Shown one piece after another: positions 49,787 to 59,062 of a DNA stretch of 64,000 bases. Under the pieces are notes generated by a model. It ran no database searches, was not told the DNA's origin, and was given only the letters and a program-made list of their open reading frames with translations. The translations under genes were made by a program, and so were the position numbers. Within the stretch, counting starts at the first letter, position 1, and each line of letters starts with the position of its first letter. Where the stretch lies: positions 1 through 64,000 of the forward strand of contig JAJYZB010000002.1 of the NCBI GenBank assembly GCA_021800275.1. The letters are read 5' to 3'. Origin of the DNA: a bacterium. Its GTDB lineage: Bacteria > Vulcanimicrobiota > JABDET01.

Positions 49787-51394
49787 TTAAATATCAGAAT
49801 TTTTTGCCCCCACTTTAATGATCGCGCTTAAGGCTGCTGTGGCAGCCTTGTCCCCTTCTTTTGCCTTTCCAAGAAGCCAAGCTGGCAGATCTGCAATTAA
49901 AGTTCCAACCCTGAGAGACGCCACACTGGCATCTTTCCCAAAAGGGGTTTCTTGATGGGGAGCATAAAGATATAAAATTGTGTTTCCCTGTGAATCTTGT
50001 TTGGTTCCAATCCCTGTTTCTTCATAATCCCCATCAAACTTTCCTTGAAACCCATCCTGCATTCTTAAAGAAGGATGGTAACTTAAATTTATCGGGTCTG
50101 TCCAGGTTTTTCCTCCGTCAAATGAAAGGACTCCTTCACGAACATAAGTATTGCCATCACTTTGCAAAGCTCGATAAGTAACCCCTATAATTCCCGTTTT
50201 AGCATCCACAGCAGCAGATGACATCCAGTGATCAATATTAGGGTCTCCAACTGCAAAAGGCTCACTCCAATTACCTTTTCCATCTCCTTTAACCAGGTAA
50301 GTCTGTGCTTTCCCAGTTTTCGCATCATCATAGATCATATAAAGGGAGCCATCTGTAGGGCTGCTAACCATCTGCGGTGCAGATAAAACCCTGAAATCAG
50401 AACCGTATTTTTTCTGATAATATTCTTCAACTGGTTTCACAATCGGTGCAATCGGTTTTGCCGGCTCAAAAGCTAAGCTTTTAGTTTGATGAACATTAGA
50501 TTTCCCAAACGTGATAAATTTCCTGATTTTTCCTTTCCAGGAATCAGCCAGAGTTGAAAATTTAACCCCAGATGAATGGCTGTCACAAATCCAATTCGTA
50601 TTATAATCTCGAAAAGCGACGTCCACTGCTCCTCCTTTACCAAATGCAGGAGCAGACCACTGAACTTCATTCTGTTTCGTTTGAGCCGTAATATTAATGG
50701 GGTCAGCAGTGTTATTTTGAGGATCAATTAAATAGAGATTGATCTGGCTTGTTCCATCTGAGTGGAATTGGGTATTCGTTAAAACTCTCCATCCATAAGT
50801 TTCACTCTTGGGATCCAGATCAACGGCTAGATTATCTTTGTCTTCAAAGGGCTGAGAAGAACCGGAACCAGAATGTCTAACAACCCATTTAACGCTTAAC
50901 GGATCAATGCTGCCTTCAGAATTTACAGTGAAAATTTTCACCCCATTTTCGTCCTGAGGAGAAAAAGCAAAAGCCATTTCTGAACCATAATACCCCCCCA
51001 TAGGTTTTGGTCTTAAAATCATATCTCCATTCACTGGATAGGAAGTTTTTGGATTGGCTGGAACTTTATATCGCTCAAAATTTAAAGCGGCATTTTGGCT
51101 GGATTCAACATAGCCACGTGGCTCATTTCCCGGAGCGCTGTAATCATTAGCTGAAACGGCAATCTGTTCAGGGTGATCGGGATTAACCGCTATTGTATAT
51201 TCATTAGAAAGCCCAGGTATGATATCTCCAGCAGAATAAAAACAAACAGAATTTGAACGGTTGGGGAGCTGAATGGCGGCTTTTTCTTTATCAATGATAG
51301 GAGGAAGAGGAGACTGCCGCAGATTTGACTGTTTCAAAAAAAGAGAACTTTGAATGTCCATCCGATTCTTTCTAATCATAGCCATCCCTTTCAT
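49787..51394 (-). CDS. Sialidase/BNR-like beta-propeller protein
   Basis: Asp-box LSFDGGKTWTDPINL; other propeller-like segments (GSLYMIYDDAKTGKAQTYLVKGDGKGNWSEPFAVGD); no obvious signal peptide. Confidence 0.65.
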   Translation of the reverse strand: MKGMAMIRKNRMDIQSSLFLKQSNLRQSPLPPIIDKEKAAIQLPNRSNSVCFYSAGDIIPGLSNEYTIAVNPDHPEQIAVSANDYSAPGNEPRGYVESSQNAALNFERYKVPANPKTSYPVNGDMILRPKPMGGYYGSEMAFAFSPQDENGVKIFTVNSEGSIDPLSVKWVVRHSGSGSSQPFEDKDNLAVDLDPKSETYGWRVLTNTQFHSDGTSQINLYLIDPQNNTADPINITAQTKQNEVQWSAPAFGKGGAVDVAFRDYNTNWICDSHSSGVKFSTLADSWKGKIRKFITFGKSNVHQTKSLAFEPAKPIAPIVKPVEEYYQKKYGSDFRVLSAPQMVSSPTDGSLYMIYDDAKTGKAQTYLVKGDGKGNWSEPFAVGDPNIDHWMSSAAVDAKTGIIGVTYRALQSDGNTYVREGVLSFDGGKTWTDPINLSYHPSLRMQDGFQGKFDGDYEETGIGTKQDSQGNTILYLYAPHQETPFGKDASVASLRVGTLIADLPAWLLGKAKEGDKAATAALSAIIKVGAKNSDI

Positions 51395-51459
51395 TTTAGT
51401 TTAAAATGGAAGATAAATCTATTGACAAAACATGAACAATCAGACAGCGAACGGGCTTA

Positions 51460-52461
51460 TTAAAGTGAAAAACGGATTGGGATAGACAGAGTAGCTTTTA
51501 CCGGAATTCCATTTTGAGTCCCAGGGGCGAACTTCCAGCAACTTTTCACACTGTCTATTGCCGCGTAATCCAGATCAAAGTTTCCTGAGCTTTTTTTCAC
51601 TATTACTTTTTGAACCGCACCATTTCTCCCCACGACTACCAAGAGGATGACAGTTCCTTGAATACCTTCATTTCTTTCAAACTGAGGATATTCAGGTGAG
51701 CAACTCGAAACGATCACAGGATTGGTTTCAATGGGAGGGGCCTGCTGCTGTAGAGTTTTCTTTCTTGCAAGCGCCTGCTTCAACTGCTGCTCTTTTGCTT
51801 GAGCGGCTTCTTCCTGCTTCAACTGCTGCTCTTTTGCTTGAGCGGCTTCTTCCTGCTTCAACTGCTGCTCTTTTCTTAACAGGGCTTTTTCCTTTTCTCT
51901 TTGAAGGAAAGCCAGCTCCTTCTCTTTTTGAATTTTCGCTTCTTCTAATTTTTTCAAGGCTTCTAATTTTTTGAGAGACTTGTATTTCTTGAGAGCTTTT
52001 TGTTTCTCGATTAACAGAGCCAACTGCTGCTCTTTTTTGATCCTTTCCTCTCTAGCTTTTTTTTCCGCTGATCGCCTGGCAAGAGCTAATTTTAACTGAG
52101 CGCTCAATTTTTTTTGCTTTTTCTGTTCGAGAGCTGTCAATTTGGATTGGTTCCCTGGTTGACCAGACTTGACTAAATTTTTTGGAGAGACAGGAGTAAA
52201 GTGAGATTGCTCTCCTGAAGTTGGAACCTTCGAAGAGGTTGACGCGGTATTTTGAGCGGGCGGGACACTGCTTTTATGTTTAAAGAAAAAAAATCCTAAA
52301 CCTGCCGCTAAAAAAACTAAGCCTACAACAAGAACTGGAATCCAGTTCTTGGAATGTTTTTGGGTCTTCTCTTCAGAAAAAACCCGATCCAGCCAATTAG
52401 AATCTCTCGGCGTGATTATGTTAATCTGGATTTTATCTTCTTTGTCCTTCTCGGGTTCCAT
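51460..52461 (-). CDS. TonB-family energy transducer-like protein with coiled-coil linker
   Basis: Single TM WIPVLVVGLVFLAAGLGFFFF, Lys/Glu/Gln-rich linker, C-terminal TonB-like domain QGTVILLVVVGRNGAVQKVIVKKSSGNFDLDYAAIDSVKSCWKFAPGTQNGIPVKATLSIPIRF. Confidence 0.85.
   Translation of the reverse strand: MEPEKDKEDKIQINIITPRDSNWLDRVFSEEKTQKHSKNWIPVLVVGLVFLAAGLGFFFFKHKSSVPPAQNTASTSSKVPTSGEQSHFTPVSPKNLVKSGQPGNQSKLTALEQKKQKKLSAQLKLALARRSAEKKAREERIKKEQQLALLIEKQKALKKYKSLKKLEALKKLEEAKIQKEKELAFLQREKEKALLRKEQQLKQEEAAQAKEQQLKQEEAAQAKEQQLKQALARKKTLQQQAPPIETNPVIVSSCSPEYPQFERNEGIQGTVILLVVVGRNGAVQKVIVKKSSGNFDLDYAAIDSVKSCWKFAPGTQNGIPVKATLSIPIRFSL
51781..51874 (-). repeat. 39-bp tandem repeat (2 full copies plus partial third) in the TonB-like linker
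   Basis: caactgctgctcttttgcttgagcggcttcttcctgctt at 51781-51819 and 51820-51858, partial at 51859-51874; encodes KEQQLKQEEAAQA repeats. Confidence 0.95.
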
Positions 52462-52575
52462 AGAAAATCACCAATTTTCTACATTTTTTTGCATTTTAAC
52501 GTTAATTTAACCTTTTTTCTCAAACACCTTCTAAAAACAAGGAGGAAAGACAAAAAAAAAGAAAAGCACGGTACT

Positions 52576-54810
52576 GTGGAAGAAAAAGGGACAGCGCTTT
52601 TAGAAATTGGAACAGAGGAACTTCCTCCTCAATTTTTCTTCGATGCCTGTGAACAGCTCGAACAACTTCTCAAAAAAAAACTGGGTGAAAAAAGACTGGT
52701 TTGCGGAAAAATATCCGTCACCGGCACTCCTAGAAGATTGACAGCTCAAATTGATGAGTTGAACAGCCGTCAGCCCGATCAAACAAAAGAAGTAAAAGGG
52801 CCCTCGAAATCAGCGGCTTATGATGCATCTGGAAATCCCACGGGAGCTCTTTTAGGGTTTGCTAAAAGTCAGGGGATCTCCGTTGATACTGTAAAAATTA
52901 AAGATTTTTAAGGGAAACCGTATGCATTTGCTCTAATTCATGAAAAAGGAGAATCAACTTTAATCCTGTTGAACAAAATCTTTCCTGAAGTCATTCAATC
53001 ACTCTCATTTCCAAAAGCCATGCGATGGGATGGAAAATTCACATTCGGAAGACCTGTGCGATGGATCACAGCGCTGTTCGAAAATGAAATCATCTCCTTT
53101 AAAATAGAAAATCTAGAAAGTGGGAGAGCTACTTATGGACACCGTTTTTTGTCTAAGGGCCCTGTTGAAATCAAGCACCCATCAGAATACGAAAAAAAAC
53201 TGAAAAGCGCATTTGTCATTCCTGAAACAGAAGCAAGAAAAAGACTGATTCAAACCCAAATAAAAAATCTGGCAGATACGAAATCAGCGCAGATTTATCC
53301 TTCTAATCATTTGATGGAAGAGGTTAATCTGCTGGTGGAATATCCAACCGCTTTTGTAGGGAATTTCGACCAGCAGTTTCTCTCCCTTCCTGAAGAAGTT
53401 TTAGTCACGGTCATGCAGCATCATCAGAGATACTTCCCTCTTATTTCTCAAAAGAAAAAATTGCTCCCTCATTTTATTGGCGTACGAAATGGAGATTCCG
53501 AAGGAATTGATGAGGTTATAAAAGGAAATGAACAGGTTCTAAAAGCTCGATTTAAAGATGCTCAATATTTCTTTGAGAATGATAAAAAAAGAAAATTGAG
53601 GGACAGACAAAAAGATCTTTCAAAACTAGTTTTTCAAAAAAATCTCGGAACCCTGGAACAAAAAATAGAAAGGCTGAAGAACTTATCAATCTTTTTAAAA
53701 GAACGCATTCTGCGAGAAAAAAATTCCCTCAGCAGCACTGAAGATCTCAAATGCCTGGATGATATTGTATCTCTCTGTAAGTGCGATTTAACGACTCAGA
53801 TGGTTTTTGAGTTCACTGAACTCCAGGGTGTCATGGGAAAAGAATATGCCCAGCTTGAAGGGTATCCAGAAACTGTTTGCCAGGGGATCCTGGATCATTA
53901 TCTCCCCAGATTTCAAGGAGATTCTTTCCCCAAAACACTGCCAGGGGCTGTCATAGGGATTACTGATCGAATTGATACTCTGACCGGATCTTTTGGGTTG
54001 AAACTTGCTCCAAAGGGCTCTTCTGATCCGCTTGGGCTGCGAAGATCTGCAGCAACCATGCTGCAGATCTTGATTGAGAAAAAATTAGATATTGATCTTG
54101 AAAAACTCATTGAAGAGGCTGAAGCTCAATATAAAGAGCAGCAGATCAAACTCGATCTCAATCTTTCAGAACTAGAAATTTTCATTCTGGAACGCTGTGA
54201 AACCGTATGGAAAACAGAAGGAATTCGATATGATTTGTTCAGAACATTTAAAGAGGCTGTCGCACCGGCAGACCATCTCCTGGAACTCGGCGTAAGGGCT
54301 TCATACAGCTCTCCATGCCTGCTCCTGAAAAAACCCTTTCAATCATTTCGAAGAGCAAAATTTCTCGAAAATCTTAGGGAAAAAGAAAAAACAAAATTCG
54401 TAGAGTTCATCCTGGCATGGGTTAGAATTTTTAACATCTTAAAATCAAAAGAAGCGCAGGGAATCATTCAGTCTCATACCACAGATAAGCAGCTGGGTTC
54501 TGCGAGCGAATCTCAGGCAGGCGCATCAGGAATCGTGTTGGAACAGTTCAATGCCCCTGAAGAAAAAACTCTTTATGATAGGATTAAAAAACTCGAACCC
54601 GAAATCACGGCTGCTCGGGGAGTAAATGATATCCAAAAAACGTATGAACTGCTTTCAAGTTTCCAAAGCCCGATCAACCTCTTTTTTGATAAAATCCTGG
54701 TCATGGATCCGGATGAGACGTTAAGAAAAAACCGAATCCTACTTCTAAAGAACTTAAGAGATTTAATGCAGGAATCATTCGGGGAGATCACCCAAATCGT
54801 TATGGATTGA
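52576..54810 (+). pseudogene. glyS: Glycyl-tRNA synthetase beta subunit interrupted by in-frame TAA at 52909-52911
   Basis: GTALLEIGTEELPPQFFFDACEQLEQLL...KDF*GKPYAFALIHEKGESTLILLNKIFPEVIQSLSFPKAMRWDGKFTFGRPVRWI...; ORFs 52354-52911 and 52969-54810 share a frame and both match GlyS; first in-frame start near the SD is GTG 52576. Confidence 0.85.
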
Positions 54811-55330
54811 GCAATTCCATAATAATGACATCATGCCAGCGATCAAATTTTCTCCCAACATCTTTTAGAACACCAACTTCTCGAAACCCAAAAATCCGAT
54901 GAATTCCAAGGCTGACCTGATTATCTGAAGTGATTCTAGAAAGGATTGAGTGGAATCCATATCTGGCGCCTTCAGCTAGAAGAGCTTCCATCAGTTTTTT
55001 TCCGATACCTTTTCCCCTAAACTCCTCTCTCACGTAAAATGACAGTTCAACTGTTCTAGAGTAGCCGATACGGTCTGACCAGGGGCTGAGAGAACCCCAT
55101 CCTGCAAAAGTCCCACCCCATTCAGCTACCAGAACAGGGTATTTCCCCTCATGCTGCTGAAACCATCTTTTCCCCTCAATCTCTGTTCTTTTTTCTGTAT
55201 CCATAGTAGCTGTTGTATTTACAACAGCCTGATTGTAAATTTCGGTGATACGGGGAAGATCAGAAAATTCTGCTTTCCTGATGCACAGATTTTCGCCCAT
55301 CTCTTTTTCTGGAAGTTCATTGGTTTTCAT
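54800..55330 (-). CDS. GNAT acetyltransferase, phosphinothricin acetyltransferase-like
   Basis: IRKAEFSDLPRITEIYNQAVVNTTATMDTEKRTEIEGKRWFQQH...VELSFYVREEFRGKGIGKKLMEALLAEGARYGFHSI. Confidence 0.9.
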   Translation of the reverse strand: MKTNELPEKEMGENLCIRKAEFSDLPRITEIYNQAVVNTTATMDTEKRTEIEGKRWFQQHEGKYPVLVAEWGGTFAGWGSLSPWSDRIGYSRTVELSFYVREEFRGKGIGKKLMEALLAEGARYGFHSILSRITSDNQVSLGIHRIFGFREVGVLKDVGRKFDRWHDVIIMELLNP

Positions 55331-55583
55331 TCTCTGCTCACTGCTCCTCTAATGATGAGAATTTCACTTCAACATTATTGGTTTCAGTCTGGTTTAATCA
55401 GAATCCTTTTAAACTCAGGATAGAGCAAGTGGAATAGGAAAGCTTGGGATAATGCTTGACAAAAAATTTACGTTTCAGCAAAAAATTCCTCTTGATCAGA
55501 GCCATAGGAAGCAGTAAAATTATCTTAAAAGCAGGGAAAACTGCCGCAGAATTTCTCTACCGTGTAACAAAAGGAGGATTCAA

Positions 55584-56348
55584 ATGTACTTAACAGACGT
55601 AAACCAGAAAATCATTAGCTCACTGTCTCCTAATGGGGTCTGGAATAAGGGTACAGCTCCTTCTGACCGTTTTCAAGCTTTAAACCAGGAAATGCAGACA
55701 GTAGAACAGGATGTTTTCACAGCTTTAAACAACAAAGGACAGGGCGCAGCCAGTCCAGCAGACATTCAAAAAGTACAGAAAGAGCTAGAAAAGCTCACTT
55801 CTGATATTCAAACCAGCCCCCCTTCTTTCCCAGAACCTTCGACATATATCCAGCCTTTAATTAATAAAGCAAATGCCGAAGGGGACAATCCCGAACAATG
55901 GGATATTGCTTACTCAACTGCTTCCCCAAATGCCGCGCCGCTGGTGGACTACCTTGGAAATGTGGGAGATTCCGGTTATTCGTCTGACAACCATATTGCC
56001 AATCATCTTTCTACAATTGCCAGCGGAGTCCAAAATATCGAACAATTTGTTGTAAAAGCCATGCAGGATCCCCTGCCATTCCAGCAGCAGACCCAGAGAG
56101 ATGACATCTTCTGGGAGAAGAAAAAAAGCGTCATTCTGACTAATCATTTCAATCAAGCCCTGTCTGACCTTGGTTCTGTGACAGCAGCAGCTGCTGCTGT
56201 CAATAAAGATGGATTATCTGTTACTGGATCCACCCAGTACACCTATTATATTCCAGTTCCTATAGGGAAAATCATGACGATGCAGCCGAGAACCGTTATC
56301 AATGATTTTGCCATCGGTCCTGATGGCAAATGGCATTCTACGGATTAA
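55584..56348 (+). CDS. Hypothetical protein
   Basis: SD aaaggagga before ATG 55584; MYLTDVNQKIISSLSPNGVWNKG...; no family recognised. Confidence 0.65.
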   Translation: MYLTDVNQKIISSLSPNGVWNKGTAPSDRFQALNQEMQTVEQDVFTALNNKGQGAASPADIQKVQKELEKLTSDIQTSPPSFPEPSTYIQPLINKANAEGDNPEQWDIAYSTASPNAAPLVDYLGNVGDSGYSSDNHIANHLSTIASGVQNIEQFVVKAMQDPLPFQQQTQRDDIFWEKKKSVILTNHFNQALSDLGSVTAAAAAVNKDGLSVTGSTQYTYYIPVPIGKIMTMQPRTVINDFAIGPDGKWHSTD

Positions 56349-56386
56349 GTACCTTCATCTCTTATTTCTAACAGATAATCTCTGCG

Positions 56387-56584
56387 CTATCGAGTAGCCT
56401 CACAAACAACTTCCAGTACTCGAATTTTCAAACCTGACTGGAATGATGCAACGTGTTTTTCAGCCAGTTCTTTTGTGGGAAACATCTTTAAAGAAACCCA
56501 AGCTCCATCCCCTTTTTCGTCAAAAGCTGTAAACTGCTGGACTAAAAACGCGCACTGAGCAATATGCTGTGAGTGATTGATCAC
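56387..56584 (-). CDS. Small hypothetical protein (65 aa)
   Basis: MINHSQHIAQCAFLVQQFTAFDEKGDGAWVSLKMFPTKELAEKHVASFQSGLKIRVLEVVCEATR; balanced protein-like composition, no competing ORF. Confidence 0.45.
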   Translation of the reverse strand: MINHSQHIAQCAFLVQQFTAFDEKGDGAWVSLKMFPTKELAEKHVASFQSGLKIRVLEVVCEATR

Positions 56585-56697
56585 GTGTCATTGATTCGCA
56601 ATAATAGGTTAAAATCCCTCTGTCTGCTCCTGCGGAATTAAGACTCTTACTCACTCCCTGCGAAAGGATCTCAAGTGGCAGTTTGGAAATAAAATTT

Positions 56698-57423
56698 ATG
56701 CCTGCTGACCCTATCCCTGCTTCAACTGTCATATTAGTAAAAGAAACGTCTAATGGACTCCAGACCTATCTGCTAGAAAAATCTAAAAATCTTGAATTTG
56801 CAGGAGGGGCTTATGTTTTTCCAGGGGGAACGATTCAAAAACAAGATCGAAATCCCGAATGGTTTTCCCATATATCAGGAGTTCCTTTTCCTGATTGGCA
56901 GAAAAATTTCGTTGACTGCTCGGAAATAGATCTGCTGGGATTCTACATTTCTGCGCTCAGAGAATTATTTGAAGAAGCAGGAATTCTTTTATGCCAAAGC
57001 CCTCCTCCAGAATCCTTAAAAAAACTACGCAAATCGCTCCTTAAAGGGAAACCGTTTTTAGCCCTTATCAAAGAGCATCATCTAAAACTCTCTTCAGAAA
57101 GACTCATTTATCTCTCTCACTGGATCACGCCGGAAGTTTTCAAAACCCGCTTCAGCGCCCGATTCTTCATTACTGAAATTTCCCCTGAACAAACCCCTTC
57201 ACCTGACAGAGGAGAACTTTTAACAGGGATCTGGATCTCACCCCAAAAAGCCCTTGAACAATACAAAAAGAATCAGATCTCCCTCATGTTCCCTACTATG
57301 ACTACCCTTCAAGAATTGTCCCATTTTAAAACCGTGAAAGAAATTTTGGGATGGGGGAGAAAATTTCCTAAAACTCCTCGCCAGCCCTGGGTTGATGAAA
57401 AAGGAGAGATTCATCTGGAATGA
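56698..57423 (+). CDS. NUDIX hydrolase (NUDT19-like architecture)
   Basis: MPADPIPASTVILVKETSNGLQTYLLEKSKNLEFAGGAYVFPGG...SALRELFEEAGILL. Confidence 0.85.
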   Translation: MPADPIPASTVILVKETSNGLQTYLLEKSKNLEFAGGAYVFPGGTIQKQDRNPEWFSHISGVPFPDWQKNFVDCSEIDLLGFYISALRELFEEAGILLCQSPPPESLKKLRKSLLKGKPFLALIKEHHLKLSSERLIYLSHWITPEVFKTRFSARFFITEISPEQTPSPDRGELLTGIWISPQKALEQYKKNQISLMFPTMTTLQELSHFKTVKEILGWGRKFPKTPRQPWVDEKGEIHLE

Positions 57424-58187
57424 TTTCACTGCCTTCAATCAAAACTCTTACAGCGCCCAATCCATCTCCAATGACTCTCTCAGGAACCAATACCTATATT
57501 CTTGGAGAAAAAGACTTAATTATCATTGATCCTGGACCTTTGATTGAGTCTCATTTAAAAAAAATCCTTGAAATCATCCAAGAAAAAGAGAAAGTCAAGC
57601 TCATTCTTCTTACCCATCATCATCTAGATCATTCTGAAGGGGCAGAATGGCTCTCAGAAAAAACGGAAGCTCCAGTAGGGGCGTATAAAAATTTAAAGTT
57701 AAATCCAAATCTTGAATGGGTTAAACTGGGGGATCAAGATCTTTTAAAAGGAGATTCGTTTACCCTTCAAGTCCTTCATACTCCTGGACATACCTCTGAC
57801 CATATCTGCCTATTCCTCACAGAAACCCAGGCTTTATTCAGCGGGGATTTAATTTTAGGAGAAGGCAGCACAACCCTCAATCCACCGGACGGGAACTTAA
57901 AAGATTATATGGAATCTCTGTACTTTTTGAAGGATTTAAATCCGGAAGTTCTTTTCCCTGGACATGGTCCTTCAGGAAATGCTGGGAAGAGAATTCAAGA
58001 GCTCATCCAGCATCGAAAACAAAGACATCAAGAAATTCTAGACTGTCTACAGAAAGGAATCACAGAACCAGAAGAGATCGTTCAGATCGTTTATAAAAAT
58101 CTAAACCCATCGTTACTAGGACCAGCAGTCGGAAATGTCAAAGCACATCTGGATACGATACAGCATGGAGAAAAATTCTTTAAATAG
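57420..58187 (+). CDS. MBL-fold metallohydrolase (LACTB2-like)
   Basis: LTHHHLDHSEGAEWL; VLHTPGHTSDHICLFL; LFSGDLILGEGSTTL; LFPGHGPSG. Confidence 0.9.
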   Translation: MISLPSIKTLTAPNPSPMTLSGTNTYILGEKDLIIIDPGPLIESHLKKILEIIQEKEKVKLILLTHHHLDHSEGAEWLSEKTEAPVGAYKNLKLNPNLEWVKLGDQDLLKGDSFTLQVLHTPGHTSDHICLFLTETQALFSGDLILGEGSTTLNPPDGNLKDYMESLYFLKDLNPEVLFPGHGPSGNAGKRIQELIQHRKQRHQEILDCLQKGITEPEEIVQIVYKNLNPSLLGPAVGNVKAHLDTIQHGEKFFK

Positions 58188-58189
58188 AA

Positions 58190-58264
<75 letters not shown>

Positions 58265-58414
58265 ATGCAATAAATCTGCACCAATCCTACTCCGCTGTAA
58301 ACTATTAGACACTCTAAAAAAACATCCTGGAAGAAAGGCTTCTCGAGTAATTTTTAAATAGATTCTTTAGGGGAGAAAGGAAGAAACGGGCAATAAACAG
58401 AAACCCAAAACACC

Positions 58415-59062
58415 ATGGCAGCAGCCTTGAAAACAAAACTATCAGAAATCATAGCAAGACTGAAAAAAGAAAGACCTGAAGCCCACTGTGAACTCACGCA
58501 CAAAAATCCATTTGAACTTCTGATTTCTGTCATTCTTTCTGCGCAGTGTACTGATGAAAGAGTAAATCAAGTCACACCCGGTTTATTTAAAAAATTCCCC
58601 ACTCCAAAAGCGATGGCAAAAGCCTCTCCTCCCATTCTTGAAAAAGAAATCTATTCAACTGGCTTTTACAAAAACAAAGCGAAAAATATAAAAGCAGCCA
58701 GCGAAATACTGGTAAAGAAATTCAATGGTCAAGTTCCGCAATCCATGGAAGAACTGCTGACTCTTCCTGGTGCAGCGCGAAAAACCGCCAATGTGGTGCT
58801 TGGCGAAGCTTTTAGGATCGCTTCAGGAGTTGTTGTAGATACTCATGTTTCACGAGTTTCACAGCGGCTGGGCCTGACTAAAGAAACAACCCCTGAGAAA
58901 ATCGAGCAAGATCTCATGAAATTAATCCCTCGCCAGGAATGGATTTATGCAAGCCATGCCCTTGTTCTTCATGGAAGATACGTCTGCAAAGCGAAAAAAC
59001 CAGACTGTCAAAACTGTATTCTAAATGACCTGTGTCCATCGAAAAATATTTCAGCGCCCTGA
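58415..59062 (+). CDS. nth: Endonuclease III
   Basis: NPFELLISVILSAQCTDERVNQVTPGLF; LPGAARKTANVVLGEAF; VDTHVSRVSQRLGL; C-terminal Fe-S cysteines CKAKKPDCQNCILNDLCPS. Confidence 0.95.
   Translation: MAAALKTKLSEIIARLKKERPEAHCELTHKNPFELLISVILSAQCTDERVNQVTPGLFKKFPTPKAMAKASPPILEKEIYSTGFYKNKAKNIKAASEILVKKFNGQVPQSMEELLTLPGAARKTANVVLGEAFRIASGVVVDTHVSRVSQRLGLTKETTPEKIEQDLMKLIPRQEWIYASHALVLHGRYVCKAKKPDCQNCILNDLCPSKNISAP

Noticed and set aside
52354-52575. ORF-track start of glyS at 52354
   Set aside because: It would lie inside the divergent TonB-like gene and upstream of the glyS Shine-Dalgarno; GlyS homology begins after about 52588.
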